Below are positions 35,016-45,161 of a DNA stretch of 53,132 nucleotides, one piece after another; position 1 is the stretch's first letter, and each line of letters starts with the position of its first letter. The position numbers were made by a program, and so were the translations under genes. The stretch is from Acidobacteriaceae bacterium (GTDB lineage: Bacteria; Acidobacteriota; Terriglobia; Bryobacterales; Bryobacteraceae), in assembly GCA_019244055.1 (NCBI GenBank), contig JAFATG010000340.1, forward strand, positions 1 to 53,132, written 5' to 3'. The notes beneath the pieces are model-generated. The model worked only from the letters and a program-made list of their open reading frames with translations. It did no database searches and had not been told where the DNA came from.

Positions 35016-35753
35016 ATGATGGAAGAAGAGATCGAAATACAAACTCCTGACGGAACACCTCGGGGCTTTCTGTTTCGCCTTGACGAACAGCCGCGTCCCG
35101 GCATCCTCCATTTGACTGACATCGGCGGTACTCGCGACGTCAACCGCGAACTTTCGCGCCGTCTGGCGGCCGAAGGCTATACGGTTCTGATGCCAAATAT
35201 TTTCTATCGGACGGGATCGCCGCCGTTTTTTGCATCGCATCCAAACATGGCGGACGAGGCAGCCAAGAAACGTATCGCTGAACTGTCCGGTCCGCTAACC
35301 CCAGAAGCTATGGAACGCGACGGTTCTGCCTATATAGACTTCCTGGCCGGGCAGAAATCCGTTAACTCTGGTCGGATGGGAGTGGTCGGTTATTGCTTTT
35401 CAGGCGGGATGGCCTTGCGAATCGCCGCTTTTCGCGCCGACAAAATCATGGCAGCCGCCTGCTTCCACGGCGGACGCCTGTTTATAGACGAGCCAGCCAG
35501 CCCTCATCTCTTACTTCCTCGCATCAAAGCGCGCCTGTATTTCGGCCACGCCGTCCAGGACCGCAGCATGCCCGCCGAAGCGATTCAAAAACTTGGCCAG
35601 GCGCTCCAGGCATGGGGTGGCCAGTATGAGAGTGAAGTGTATGACGGCGCGTTTCACAGTTGGACCATGCCGGACAGTCCGGTCTATAATTGCGCCCAGG
35701 CCGAACGCGCGTTCGACAAATTGACCCAGCTATTTAACGCCACACTCAAATGA
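35016..35753 (+). CDS. Dienelactone hydrolase-family protein
   Basis: A 245-residue alpha/beta hydrolase. The nucleophile is a cysteine in VVGYCFSGGMA (G-x-C-x-G), as in dienelactone hydrolases. The Asp is in HAVQDRSM and the His in GAFHSWTM, completing a Cys-Asp-His triad. Cytosolic, no signal peptide. Members act on dienelactones from aromatic degradation or on other small esters; no aromatic-pathway genes are close, so the substrate stays open. It is divergent from the AI-2E-type gene with a 106-base gap. Confidence 0.88.
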   Translation: MMEEEIEIQTPDGTPRGFLFRLDEQPRPGILHLTDIGGTRDVNRELSRRLAAEGYTVLMPNIFYRTGSPPFFASHPNMADEAAKKRIAELSGPLTPEAMERDGSAYIDFLAGQKSVNSGRMGVVGYCFSGGMALRIAAFRADKIMAAACFHGGRLFIDEPASPHLLLPRIKARLYFGHAVQDRSMPAEAIQKLGQALQAWGGQYESEVYDGAFHSWTMPDSPVYNCAQAERAFDKLTQLFNATLK

Positions 35754-35882
35754 TTAAGGCTCTATCCAAAATTCCCGGAAAAAATTTGTCCGCCCCCTAG
35801 GTTCTGGAACGTTTACCAGTCGAAGCACAAGAGCTTCAAACATAAGTTCGAGACATAATCGAAAAGCAAAAGGAGAAACGTC

Positions 35883-36224
35883 ATGGGCGAATTTACTTTC
35901 TTGTACCGGGGCGGCGATCGGTCCGGATCCCCGGAAGAGATGCAGCAAGTCATGCAGAAGTGGGTGGCCTGGATGAAGGAACTCGGCGATAAAGGGCACC
36001 TGAAAGATCCTGGCCACCCATTGGAGCACACCGGTAAAGTCGTAAAAGGCAAAGGGAAAAACGTAACCGACGGCCCCTACGTTGAGACCAAGGACATCAT
36101 CGGCGGGTACACCCTGATAAACGCCAAGGACCTCGACGAAGCCGCGCAACTCTCGCTAGGCTGCCCGATTCTGGACCGCGGAGGCCTTGTCGAAGTGCGG
36201 CCCATTATGAAACTAGATATGTAG
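35883..36224 (+). CDS. DGPF/YCII-domain partner of the ECF42-type sigma factor
   Basis: A 113-residue YCII-related protein with NVTDGPYVETKDIIGGYTLI (DGPY variant of the DGPF motif). ATG preceded by AAAGGAGAAACGTC. Its stop TAG shares its G with the GTG of the sigma gene (TAGTG), so the two are translationally coupled, the usual genomic layout of ECF42 sigma factors with DGPF partners. The partner's biochemical role is not established. Confidence 0.88.
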   Translation: MGEFTFLYRGGDRSGSPEEMQQVMQKWVAWMKELGDKGHLKDPGHPLEHTGKVVKGKGKNVTDGPYVETKDIIGGYTLINAKDLDEAAQLSLGCPILDRGGLVEVRPIMKLDM

Positions 36225-37639
36225 TGGAACCCGGCGATCATCTCTTTCGGCGCGAGTCAGGGCGCATGGTCGCTGCCCTGACTCATATTCTAGGAATCCA
36301 CAACCTGCCCTTGGCCGAGGACGTCGTGCAGGACGCCTTCTGTCGGGCCTTAGAGGTCTGGCGATTCCGCGGTGTGCCCGAAAACCCTTCGGCGTGGCTT
36401 ATGGCCACCGCTAAAAACCGTGCCCTCGACCTAATCCGCCGGGAACGCACTGCTCGCACGTTTGCGCCGGAACTGGGCCGCCTTCTCAATAGCGAATGGA
36501 CGGTTGCGAGCGTCGTCCAAGACGCGTTTTTGCCAAATGCTATTAAGGACGATCAGCTTCGGATGATGTTCTCCTGCTGTCATCCTCGCCTCACCGAGGA
36601 AGCACAGGTCGCCCTTGTGCTTCATATCTTGTGCGGCTTCAGCGTCGGCGAGATCGCCAACGCGTTTGTAAGCAGCCACGCGGCCACCGAGAAGCGCATC
36701 TCGCGGGCAAAGAAGGTGCTCGCCGCATCGAAAACTCTATTCGACATAGCGGATACCGCTTTGCCGGCCCGTCTTTCAGCCGTTCACCGCGCCCTTTATC
36801 TGCTCTTCAACGAGGGCTATCACGGCGCATCTCCAGAATCGGCGGTCCGCGCCGATCTATGTCAACAAGCGATGCGCCTGGCCGCCTTGCTTCTTGATCA
36901 TCCGCTGACCGCTCTCCCCGCCACATACGCGCTCTCCGCGCTCATGTGCTTTCACGCGGCACGCTTGCCCGCGCGCCTTGATCACTCTGGGGACTTGACC
37001 ACGCTTTCTGACCAGGATCGATCGCGGTGGGATCTCAATCTCGTCGCCGACGGAAAGAGGCTTTTGGACCTCTCGGCTTTTGGTTCCGAAATCACCGAAT
37101 ATCATGTCGAGGCGGCCATCGCGTTGCTTCACGCGGCAGCGACGAGCGCCGACAACACAGATTGGAATCGTGTCGTTTCGCTCTACGATCTTCTAATGAA
37201 GATTCGCCCCTCTCCTGTTGTCGCGCTCAACCGTGCGATTGCCGTTGCCCAGAAAGAAGGTCCTGAACGTGGACTTGAAGAGATCGGCGCAATCGCTGGA
37301 CGCGATCGCCTGACTGACTATCCGTTCTACTCCGCTGCGGTCGGTGAGTTGCACCTTCGTAGAGGACATGTCGAAATCGCCCGCGAGCACTTTCAAGCCG
37401 CCGTCGCTCTCGCCCGCAATCCCACGGAGCGCCGATTCCTCGAGAAGCGCATTTCCGCTTGCGAAAACGGCCGATCTACTCGTACCTCAATGCCGCCATC
37501 GGATCGGCCTTCATCGCCCGCCGCGCCGGCACACAACTCGCTACCACCGCTGCCCCCGCCAGCACGATCGAGACGATCGCGAGAATCAGCGGATCCGACG
37601 GACGAACGCCAAAAAGGATGCTCGATAGAAAGCGCGTAA
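36224..37639 (+). CDS. ECF42-type RNA polymerase sigma factor with C-terminal TPR-like domain
   Basis: A 471-residue ECF sigma factor. Region 2 (VVQDAFCRALEVWRFRG, SAWLMATAKNRALDLIRRER) and region 4 (VGEIANAFVSSHAATEKRISRAKKVL) are followed by a large helical domain of about 200 residues typical of the ECF42/DUF6596 group (LYLLFNEGYHGA, FEDNVVSLYDLLMKI-like DWNRVVSLYDLLMKI, VVALNRAIAVA). The TPR-like part contributes to activity control, as no anti-sigma is known for this group. From about residue 415 the protein becomes basic and proline/serine-rich and overlaps the 3' end of the convergent ADOP gene by 164 bases, so the natural stop seems to have been lost. Confidence 0.85.
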   Translation: MEPGDHLFRRESGRMVAALTHILGIHNLPLAEDVVQDAFCRALEVWRFRGVPENPSAWLMATAKNRALDLIRRERTARTFAPELGRLLNSEWTVASVVQDAFLPNAIKDDQLRMMFSCCHPRLTEEAQVALVLHILCGFSVGEIANAFVSSHAATEKRISRAKKVLAASKTLFDIADTALPARLSAVHRALYLLFNEGYHGASPESAVRADLCQQAMRLAALLLDHPLTALPATYALSALMCFHAARLPARLDHSGDLTTLSDQDRSRWDLNLVADGKRLLDLSAFGSEITEYHVEAAIALLHAAATSADNTDWNRVVSLYDLLMKIRPSPVVALNRAIAVAQKEGPERGLEEIGAIAGRDRLTDYPFYSAAVGELHLRRGHVEIAREHFQAAVALARNPTERRFLEKRISACENGRSTRTSMPPSDRPSSPAAPAHNSLPPLPPPARSRRSRESADPTDERQKGCSIESA

Positions 37640-40085
37640 GCGCGAACGTTGCGATGAGGCCGATAACCAGGCCGAGGCCAACTGCGCCCAGCCCTTGACC
37701 CACTACCAGCCTCAGCACATCGGCGGACCCAGCGCCCAGTGCCACGCGCACTCCGAACTCATGCGTTCGCTGAGCGGCGGAAAACGAGATCACGCCGTAA
37801 ATGCCTACCGCCGCCATTAACAATGCCATCGCGGCAAAAATGACTAGAAGAATCGCGATAATTCGCTGCGGTGCCAGTGACTCTGACGCGAGTTCGTGCA
37901 TACTCATGACAAACGAAACCGCCTGATCCTTATCTACGGCCCAGACTGCACCTTCCGCCGCGCGAGCCAGTCGCGCGGGATCCGATCCCGTTCGAATGGC
38001 GAAGCACATGAGGGGCGCCGGAGCTTGAGAAAACGGCAGATAAATCTCTTCCTTGATCTCCGATGTCAACCCAAGCTGATGAACATCGCCTACCACCCCC
38101 ACAATCTCGACAGGAGCCTTTAGCCCATCGACGTTGACCCGTTTGCCCACCGGATCTTGATTAGGCAAGAGCTGCCGGGCAAGGGTCTTGCTGATAACGG
38201 CGACTGGTGTAGAGTTGCGCGTATCGTCATCGATAAACGACCGGCCGCTGATCAAAGGAATACCCAAGGCGCGAAAGTAATCTCGCGATACGGAACTCCA
38301 CACGGGGAGCCGCTGCGAAGAGGCGAGTTGTCCCACTAGCGTGACACCTCGTGTTCCCCACCAGCCGCTAAGAGGAACGAAGGTCACTGTCCCGGCCGAT
38401 TCCACGCCCGGCAGGGACTCGATGCGACTTAGAACCTGTCCGCTCAAAGCAAGCTGTTTGGCCTCTGTGTGGTACTTGTAATCCGGCAACAGTAAGCGCA
38501 TTGTCAGCACGTTTTGAGGATTGAAGCCCAGATCGCCGCCGAGCAGATAGGCAAAACTCTTGACTGCTAGCCCCGCAGCCGCAAGCAGAACCAAGGATAA
38601 TGCAACTTCGGCCACCACTAGCGCGTTTCGTAAACGGTGTCCGGCTAAACCACCCGCCATACCGCGTTCAGACCGCTTCAATGACTCGCTGGTTTCGATG
38701 CGGACGGCCTGGAGAGCGGGAACCAGCCCGAAGATCACGCCCGTGAGCAAAGAGAGAGCAAGAGTGAACGCCAGCACCCAAGCATCGATCGGAATTTCTT
38801 CCACGTGAGGAATGCTGAGATTTGCAATTGTGGGTGGGAACATCGCCACCAGAGCCCGACTACATAAAAGAGCAAGCAGCAGCCCGATGAGTCCGCCGGC
38901 CAATCCCAGCACCACGCTCTCAGTTAGAAACTGCCGTACTAGCCGTGAGTTGCTGGCCCCGAGTGCGGTCCGGACCGCAACTTCCTTTTGGCGTCCGACC
39001 GCTTCTACTAAGAGAAGATTGGCGATATTCGCGCAGGCAATCAGTAGCACGAAGCCCACCGCGCACAGGAGCACCAAGAGCGCCGGGCGAATATCCCCGG
39101 TGATCGTCTGGCGCAGACTGATGATCTTTGTCGTTGCTTCTTCCTTGTTTGTCTTCGGATACTCGTGTGCTAAGCGCTCTGCGAGTAAGTTCATTTCCCG
39201 CTGTGCCTGCTGAGTGGTAATGCCGTTCTTCAGGCGAGCTATTATTCGCAGAAAACTATAGCTGCGATCGTTTACTGCTTCCCGCGGGATTATAAGAGGC
39301 GTCCACAACTCGGTCGATTGCGGATATTGGACGCCCTTTGGCATCACTCCAATCACCGTGTAGGGCGCGCCGTCCAGCCTGATCGTCTTTCCCACGATGC
39401 CCGTATCTGCGCCAAAATGGCTCCGCCATAGACGGTAGCCGAGCACCACGACGTGATTCTTCCCCGGCTGTTCTTCTTCTGGAAGAAAAGTACGGCCGAC
39501 CAGCGGAGTCACGCCGAGCACGTGAAAGTAATTAGCCGAAAACTGATAGGCGATGATCGGCGTAGGTTCTCCAGAGCCCGTCAATGTATACATCGCGTCG
39601 GTGGAAGCGGCCATTTCTTCGAATACATGGCTCTGCGATCGCCAGTCGAGGAAATCAAGCCGTGAGACCTGGTCGGTGTCAAAACCGCGCTGCCGGTTGT
39701 TTCCCCATACCATGACCAGGCGGTCGGCGTCTTTGTATGGCAATGGACGGAGCAGCACAGTGCTTACCACGCTGAAAATCGCCGTGTTCGCGCCTGTGCC
39801 GAGCGCGAGCATAAGGAGCGCCGTAACAGCCACGCCGGGCTTTCTGACCATGGCTCGCGCTCCGAAGCGCACATCTTGCCAGACGCGTTCCAGTGATGCC
39901 CATCCCCACACTTCGCGCACAGTTTCCCTCACTAAAGTTGAATTCCCAAACGCCCGTCGCGCCGCATAGCGGGCCTCCTCCAACTCGAGGCCTGTTTCCC
40001 GCTGCTCTTCCGCCTCAAGTTCCAGATGTGAACGCAGCTCGCGCTCTAGGTCTTCCGCGTGTCGCTTTCGCCACCACCAACGCAC
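37476..40085 (-). CDS. ADOP-type orphan ABC permease (FtsX/MacB-like), copy 1
   Basis: An 869-residue protein: N-terminal soluble prefix (residues 1-65, with LERELRSHLELEAEEQRETG and [12 protein letters not shown]), a first membrane helix, a MacB-type periplasmic domain, two FtsX-like four-helix blocks (one near residues 330-460 and one at the end, with GVISFSAAQRTHEFGVRVALGA). This is the acidobacterial duplicated orphan permease family, which lacks its own ATPase. GTG start with GGAGGT six bases upstream. The function is not known; MacB relatives couple cytosolic ATPases to periplasmic work. The C-terminus ends in DPMAALRYE and overlaps the convergent sigma gene. Confidence 0.92.
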   Translation of the reverse strand: MRWWWRKRHAEDLERELRSHLELEAEEQRETGLELEEARYAARRAFGNSTLVRETVREVWGWASLERVWQDVRFGARAMVRKPGVAVTALLMLALGTGANTAIFSVVSTVLLRPLPYKDADRLVMVWGNNRQRGFDTDQVSRLDFLDWRSQSHVFEEMAASTDAMYTLTGSGEPTPIIAYQFSANYFHVLGVTPLVGRTFLPEEEQPGKNHVVVLGYRLWRSHFGADTGIVGKTIRLDGAPYTVIGVMPKGVQYPQSTELWTPLIIPREAVNDRSYSFLRIIARLKNGITTQQAQREMNLLAERLAHEYPKTNKEEATTKIISLRQTITGDIRPALLVLLCAVGFVLLIACANIANLLLVEAVGRQKEVAVRTALGASNSRLVRQFLTESVVLGLAGGLIGLLLALLCSRALVAMFPPTIANLSIPHVEEIPIDAWVLAFTLALSLLTGVIFGLVPALQAVRIETSESLKRSERGMAGGLAGHRLRNALVVAEVALSLVLLAAAGLAVKSFAYLLGGDLGFNPQNVLTMRLLLPDYKYHTEAKQLALSGQVLSRIESLPGVESAGTVTFVPLSGWWGTRGVTLVGQLASSQRLPVWSSVSRDYFRALGIPLISGRSFIDDDTRNSTPVAVISKTLARQLLPNQDPVGKRVNVDGLKAPVEIVGVVGDVHQLGLTSEIKEEIYLPFSQAPAPLMCFAIRTGSDPARLARAAEGAVWAVDKDQAVSFVMSMHELASESLAPQRIIAILLVIFAAMALLMAAVGIYGVISFSAAQRTHEFGVRVALGAGSADVLRLVVGQGLGAVGLGLVIGLIATFALTRFLSSILFGVRPSDPLILAIVSIVLAGAAVVASCVPARRAMKADPMAALRYE

Positions 40086-40097
40086 TTCTAACCTCCA

Positions 40098-42725
40098 TTA
40101 CTCCTCGCGTAGCGCCGTCATGGGGTCTACTCGCGAGGCCCGTCGCGCAGGCAGATAGCTGGCTGCCAAAGAGACTGCGAGTAAAAGTGCCGCTCCAGCA
40201 AAGTACGAGATCGGATCCAGTGTGCGAACACCGAATAGTAATTTCGAGACGGACGCACTAGCTATTCCCGCGGCGCCGAGTCCTACAACAATGCCCCAGA
40301 CCGTCAGCCGGGCGCCTTCGCCCATCACAAGTTTGATGTTTTCGATTGGCCTTGCACCCATCGCCATTCGAAGCCCCATTTCACGCGTGCGCTGTGTGAC
40401 CGAGTGCGAAAGAACACCGTAAACGCCAATCAGCGACAATACCAGCGCCAGTAACGCAAAATCGGCTGCCAAGGACAGCGAAGCGCGCCGCGTTGCCAAT
40501 GATGCCGAAACCACTTGATGAAGAGTGCTGAATCCCAGAATGGGCAACGCGTGATCCACTGACCAAATCTCGTTTTGCGCGGCCGCCGCCAGTCGCATCG
40601 GATCGTTTCCTCCGCGCATGCGAAGCACGAACACGCCGCTCGTTGTGGCCCCGCTCTCCACTTGATAGAGCGAGTTGTAAATTGCTGGTCCGATCGGTTT
40701 GTCGAGCGCTTCAGCGTGAATATCGCCCGCAACTCCGATTACCGTAAGATGCCGACCGCCCCATTTGAACCCTTTCCCAACAGGATCGTCGTCATGCCAA
40801 TATTCGCGTGCCATGCTTTCATTGATAACTGCCGCTAGTGGCGAATGCGGCGCGTCTCGATCCGTAAAGCTCCTTCCCCTCAGCAGCGGAATGCGCATGA
40901 CCCGGAAGTAATCACCGCTCACCAGCGCGTTGTCGGCCCAATGAAACTCATCAGGGGGAGCGCCATCGATCAGAAATCCAATTTGGCGCTCGTCGGCAAG
41001 CGGCACATGACTGGTCACTGCGACGGCTTCCACGCCGGGTAGCGACGAGAGGCGGCCCGCAATGGAGCCTTCGACTTCGTGACGGCGCTCGGCGGAGCCA
41101 TAGCGCTGTCGGTTTAATTCGGTCCGAACAATCAAGGTATGCTCGGGATCGAATCCCAATGGGATCTGAAGTACATGAACGAAGCTTCTGAAGAGCAAGC
41201 CCGACCCGACCAGCAGCACTACCGAGCAGGCAATCTCGGCGAGGATTAAGCTGCGCGCCAGTCGTCGCTGCCCAAGGCTTGGCCCAGATTGCCGGGCAGT
41301 CCGTATGAGAGCGTCATTTATGTCCGGTTTTCGTGCCGTCCATGCCGGAGCAAGACCACACAGAAGACACGTCACAGCAGAGAGCCCCAAGGTGAAGAGA
41401 AGCACTCGCCAATCGACGCTTACCGCTGCGAGATTAACATCGTTCATCCAGAGCGTCTCGATGATCCGGATCAGTGCGTAGGCTAAGGCACAGCCTGCCC
41501 CGCCTCCAATGAAGGCAAGCACAGCCGTCTCGCTAAACACCTGGCGCATGAGTCTTGATGCACTCGCTCCCAACGCATGCCGAATGGATATTTCGCGTTG
41601 CCGCGCTCCAGCTCGCGCCAGGAGCAGATTCGCCACATTGGCACATGCAATCAGCAAAACGAATCCGACTGCACCGCACAACATAAACAGAACGGTTCGG
41701 ATCCGTTCGCCTAAATCGGGTGACCAATGCTCTGCGGTCGCGTCCAGCACTACATTTCCGGAATAGATGTCCGGGTGTTCTCGCTGAAATTGCTTCGCAA
41801 CGCGCTGAACATCCTCTCTCGCCAGCGAGAGCGATGCATCATCTCTTAATCGGGCAACAATACTGGTATCGAAGCTGCTCGCCCAATCAAGCAATTCATC
41901 CTTGGTAAACCATAGTGGAGTCCACAAGGCAGAGGGCTCGCCCGGAGTGGCTTTCGTCGCGGGAAACGCGAACCCTTCCGGCATCACGCCAATAACTTCA
42001 TACGGCTGCTCATTCAGCCGGATGGTTCTTCCGAGCACGCCTGGATCTCCGTTGTAGCGGTTCTTCCAATATCGGTGGCTTAAAACGACCACCTTCCCGG
42101 CGCCAATGGATTCCTCTTGCGCGGTGAAAACACGTCCAATCAGAGCCGAAACACCAAGCGTGGGGAAAAGACTGGCTGTCGCCTGACAGGCGGGAATGTG
42201 CTCCGGGTGATTCTCGTTCGTTACGTCAAAGCTTGCTTCCTGGTATCCCGCGAGGCTCGAAAACATGCGCGTCCTGTCGCGGTAGGCGACAAATTCCGGC
42301 GGAGCTGTTCCTAGCCGGCGTGCGCTCATTTTAGGTTCGCTCTGCCATATGCGAATGAGCCGATCCGGCCTGGGATATGGCAGCGGACGAAGCAATACCG
42401 CATCCATAATGCTGAAAATCGCCGTGTTCGCGCCGATACCCAGTGCGAGCGTCAGGATCGCTGTTGCCGCGAAGCCCGGGTTCTTACGGATGCTTCGAAC
42501 CGAGTAGCGAAGATCTTTTGCGAGAGCGTCCGCCCTCGCCCAAGTCCATAGATCCCGCACCTCATCCCTCACCAGCCCGGCGTTTCCGAATGCCCGCCGT
42601 GCCGCATAGCGCGCCTCTTCGCTGCTAAGGCCCGTATCCTGCTGCTCCTCCGTCTCAAGCTCCAGGTGCGATCCCAGTTCGCGCTCTAAATCTTTCTCGC
42701 GCCGCTTTCGCCACGGCCAGTTCAT
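40098..42725 (-). CDS. ADOP-type orphan ABC permease (FtsX/MacB-like), copy 2
   Basis: An 875-residue paralogue of the downstream gene with the same domain order: prefix ([34 protein letters not shown]), helix with [23 protein letters not shown], periplasmic domain, and two FtsX blocks (the last with [24 protein letters not shown]). It is 12 bases upstream of copy 1, so both are probably in one transcript. The two share the family motifs but are well diverged in the periplasmic domain, which suggests different partners. No ATPase or PadR-type regulator, often seen with ADOPs, is present in the window. Confidence 0.92.
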   Translation of the reverse strand: MNWPWRKRREKDLERELGSHLELETEEQQDTGLSSEEARYAARRAFGNAGLVRDEVRDLWTWARADALAKDLRYSVRSIRKNPGFAATAILTLALGIGANTAIFSIMDAVLLRPLPYPRPDRLIRIWQSEPKMSARRLGTAPPEFVAYRDRTRMFSSLAGYQEASFDVTNENHPEHIPACQATASLFPTLGVSALIGRVFTAQEESIGAGKVVVLSHRYWKNRYNGDPGVLGRTIRLNEQPYEVIGVMPEGFAFPATKATPGEPSALWTPLWFTKDELLDWASSFDTSIVARLRDDASLSLAREDVQRVAKQFQREHPDIYSGNVVLDATAEHWSPDLGERIRTVLFMLCGAVGFVLLIACANVANLLLARAGARQREISIRHALGASASRLMRQVFSETAVLAFIGGGAGCALAYALIRIIETLWMNDVNLAAVSVDWRVLLFTLGLSAVTCLLCGLAPAWTARKPDINDALIRTARQSGPSLGQRRLARSLILAEIACSVVLLVGSGLLFRSFVHVLQIPLGFDPEHTLIVRTELNRQRYGSAERRHEVEGSIAGRLSSLPGVEAVAVTSHVPLADERQIGFLIDGAPPDEFHWADNALVSGDYFRVMRIPLLRGRSFTDRDAPHSPLAAVINESMAREYWHDDDPVGKGFKWGGRHLTVIGVAGDIHAEALDKPIGPAIYNSLYQVESGATTSGVFVLRMRGGNDPMRLAAAAQNEIWSVDHALPILGFSTLHQVVSASLATRRASLSLAADFALLALVLSLIGVYGVLSHSVTQRTREMGLRMAMGARPIENIKLVMGEGARLTVWGIVVGLGAAGIASASVSKLLFGVRTLDPISYFAGAALLLAVSLAASYLPARRASRVDPMTALREE

Positions 42726-42817
42726 CTTAGAAGATATTCTACCCAGAATCCCTCCACACTGGGTAGACGGCCTTCTGTCGATCTTGTCAGCGAGTAAATT
42801 GATATGAGCAATGCACG

Positions 42818-43267
42818 ATGATCATCGCTGATTTGTCTCAAATCGCCGGACGGGTGTACCCGGCTCGTCGCCGCACCCAGAATCTAGTTGGAGGCGCCAG
42901 CCCGATTCAGGCCAGTCACTTCTCGATGGGCAATGTGACCCTCCAGCCGAATGGTGGCCAAGTACCCTGGCATAGCCAGGAGCAGGAAGAAATCTACTTC
43001 ATCCTCGAAGGAACGGCTGAAATGTGCCTCGGCGATGAGCGGCAAACGATTATGACTGGTCAGGCCGTCTACATTCCGCCGGGTGTTTTCCACCAACTGA
43101 CGAACATCGGCGACACGCCCTGTCGCATGCTTTATTGTTATGGACCTGCCGGAGATGTTGCCCACTGGCGGCAGGAACTGGAGGGAACGCTTCCGCGCGC
43201 AGGTCTCGAAGTGCCGCCGCTGCCCGCCGGCGCACGGCCCCAATGCACAGCTAAACCAAGCGCATGA
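42818..43267 (+). CDS. Cupin-domain protein
   Basis: A 149-residue single-cupin protein. The first cupin motif is [20 protein letters not shown] (His, Glu and metal-binding region) and the second is [14 protein letters not shown]. The His/Glu/His set fits a metal-binding cupin, either isomerase or dioxygenase type, or a sugar-binding regulator; I cannot say which. It heads the four-gene operon; its TGA overlaps the ATG of the oxidoreductase (ATGA). Upstream, 92 bases separate it from the ADOP gene, which runs the other way. Confidence 0.85.
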   Translation: MIIADLSQIAGRVYPARRRTQNLVGGASPIQASHFSMGNVTLQPNGGQVPWHSQEQEEIYFILEGTAEMCLGDERQTIMTGQAVYIPPGVFHQLTNIGDTPCRMLYCYGPAGDVAHWRQELEGTLPRAGLEVPPLPAGARPQCTAKPSA

Positions 43268-44430
43268 GCTCACAAGACGTTCACACCCTCGGCATCGTCA
43301 TGAATGGCGTAACAGGCCGCATGGGCCTGAATCAACATCTGCGCCGTTCCATTCAAGCGATCATTTCCCAAGGTGGCATTAACTGCCCCAGCGGTACCAT
43401 CATGCCGAAACCAATTCTGGTGGGGCGCAATGCCGCGAAAGTGGAGGCCATTTCAAATGAGTGCGGTGGCCTGCCATGGACGACTGACCTCGATGCCGCT
43501 CTCTCCGATCCCGCCTATTCGATTTATTTCGACGCCCAGACAACCGATCGCCGTGCGGCGTGCGTGGGCAAAGCGATCCTCGCAGGGAAGCACATCTTTT
43601 GCGAAAAACCTGTGGCCGATACTCTGTCCGCCGCTCTAGATCTGTATCGCCACGCCGAAGGCGCCGGTGTGAAGCATGGCGTGGTCCAGGATAAGTTATG
43701 GCTTCCTGGGATGCTGAAGCTGAAAATACTTCGCGACAGTGGCTTCTTCGGCACCATCTTGTCAGTGCGTGGCGAGTTCGGTTATTGGGTTTTTGAAGGT
43801 GATCGAATTCCCGCGCAGCGGCCGTCCTGGAATTATCGAAAAGAGCAGGGCGGCGGCATTATCTTCGACATGCTCTGCCATTGGCGTTATCTCTTGGATG
43901 ACTTGTTCGGGAACGTGAAAGCCGTCTCCTGCATCGGCGCGACTCACATCCCTCAGCGCTGGGACGAATGGGGCAAGCCTTATAGCGCAACCGCTGACGA
44001 TTCGGCGTATGCCACGTTCCAGCTTGAAAACGGCATCATCGCTCATTTCAACTCGTCCTGGTGTGTACGCGTCCGGCGCGACGATCTCCTCACAATTCAG
44101 GTCGATGGAACACAGGGAAGCGCGGTCGCGGGGCTTCGTCATTGCTGGATTCAGCCTTATGGCGCTACGCCGCGGCCAGTTTGGAACCCTGACATAGACA
44201 ATCCGTTGGATTTCTACCAGGGTTGGCAGAAAATGCCGGAACAGATGCCGTTTGAAAATGCTTTCAAACGGCAGTGGGAACTCTTCCTCTTGCACGTCAT
44301 CGCCAATGAGCCGTTTCCCTGGACGCTGCTGGCGGGCGCGAAGGGCGTGCAACTGGCGGAGAAGGGAATTGAGTCGTGGCAGAAGCGCGCCTGGGTCGCG
44401 ATCGACCCGCTTGATGGTGTCAGCCGTTGA
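43264..44430 (+). CDS. Gfo/Idh/MocA-family oxidoreductase
   Basis: A 388-residue NAD(P)-dependent dehydrogenase. The N-terminal Rossmann domain begins with GIVMNGVTGRMGLNQ, an unusual variant of the GxGxxG loop that resembles dihydrodipicolinate-reductase-type GxxGxMG loops. The catalytic Lys is in FCEKPVADT, a hallmark of the family. The C-terminal domain carries the substrate-binding face (GGGIIFDMLCHW with the conserved Asp/His). Substrates are sugars or cyclitols. It overlaps the cupin stop by ATGA and its own TGA overlaps the next gene, so the three are coupled. Confidence 0.88.
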   Translation: MSSQDVHTLGIVMNGVTGRMGLNQHLRRSIQAIISQGGINCPSGTIMPKPILVGRNAAKVEAISNECGGLPWTTDLDAALSDPAYSIYFDAQTTDRRAACVGKAILAGKHIFCEKPVADTLSAALDLYRHAEGAGVKHGVVQDKLWLPGMLKLKILRDSGFFGTILSVRGEFGYWVFEGDRIPAQRPSWNYRKEQGGGIIFDMLCHWRYLLDDLFGNVKAVSCIGATHIPQRWDEWGKPYSATADDSAYATFQLENGIIAHFNSSWCVRVRRDDLLTIQVDGTQGSAVAGLRHCWIQPYGATPRPVWNPDIDNPLDFYQGWQKMPEQMPFENAFKRQWELFLLHVIANEPFPWTLLAGAKGVQLAEKGIESWQKRAWVAIDPLDGVSR

Positions 44431-45161
44431 AGCCGGTCGCCATAGTAACCGGTGCGAGTCGCGGAATAGGGCGCGGCATAGCGGCCGAGCTCGCAATGAC
44501 CCACGACGTGATCGCAACCTATAAAGGACGACGTGATGCCGCTGAATCCCTCCGCGCCGAATCCGGCGTTGAAATCGTTCAATGCGATGTGGCCAAATCA
44601 TCCGATCGCCAGTCTCTGATCGACTACGTCCGCGCTCGCTTCGCCCGGCTGGATTTGCTCGTCAACAACGCGGGCATCGCGCCGCGCACCCGCCTCGATC
44701 TTCTCGAATCCACCGAGGAAAGTTTCGACGAGCTGATCTCCGTAAATTTAAAAGGGCCACATTTTCTAACGCAGCTCGCCGCTCGCTGGATGTCGGAAAC
44801 CGGAAAGGGCCGCATCGTCTTCATCACCTCAATCTCCTCGTACACTGTGTCAGTCAATCGCGGCGACTACTGCATGTCTAAGGCCGGCCTGAGCATGTCG
44901 GTGGCGCTTTGGGCCCAGAGGCTTGCAGCCTCTGGCATAAAGGTTTTCGAGATCCGTCCGGGGATCGTTCGCACCGATATGATCGCCTCTGTCGAAGGCG
45001 AATATGAAGAGAAAATCGCAGCCGGTCTGCTCCCCCAAGCTCGCATGGGAGAGCCGAAGGACATTGCGCTTGCCATTCGCGCCATAGCCGCCGGCCTGCT
45101 CGACTACTCCACGGGCCAGATTTTGAACATCGACGGTGGTTTCCACCTGCGTAGCCTGTGA
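44427..45161 (+). CDS. Short-chain dehydrogenase (FabG-like SDR)
   Basis: A 244-residue classical SDR: TGASRGIGRGI (residues 8-18), NNAGIAPR, SISS for the catalytic Ser, and YCMSK for the Tyr-x3-Lys, ending in NIDGGFHLRS. The start is a TTG overlapping the oxidoreductase TGA (TTGA); this tight linkage sets the choice. Together with the Gfo/Idh/MocA enzyme and MFS transporter it probably oxidises a sugar or polyol. The same fold is used by the SDR at 50308, but the two are only distantly similar. Confidence 0.88.
   Translation: MKPVAIVTGASRGIGRGIAAELAMTHDVIATYKGRRDAAESLRAESGVEIVQCDVAKSSDRQSLIDYVRARFARLDLLVNNAGIAPRTRLDLLESTEESFDELISVNLKGPHFLTQLAARWMSETGKGRIVFITSISSYTVSVNRGDYCMSKAGLSMSVALWAQRLAASGIKVFEIRPGIVRTDMIASVEGEYEEKIAAGLLPQARMGEPKDIALAIRAIAAGLLDYSTGQILNIDGGFHLRSL

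Noticed and set aside
37476-37639. C-terminal tail of the sigma factor as a functional domain
   Set aside because: It is Ser/Pro/Arg-rich and is read from the antisense strand of the ADOP 3' end; reported as a run-in instead.
43762-44601. 279-codon open frame opposite the Gfo/Idh/MocA and SDR genes
   Set aside because: Spans the junction of two real genes on the other strand; arginine-rich and without motif.
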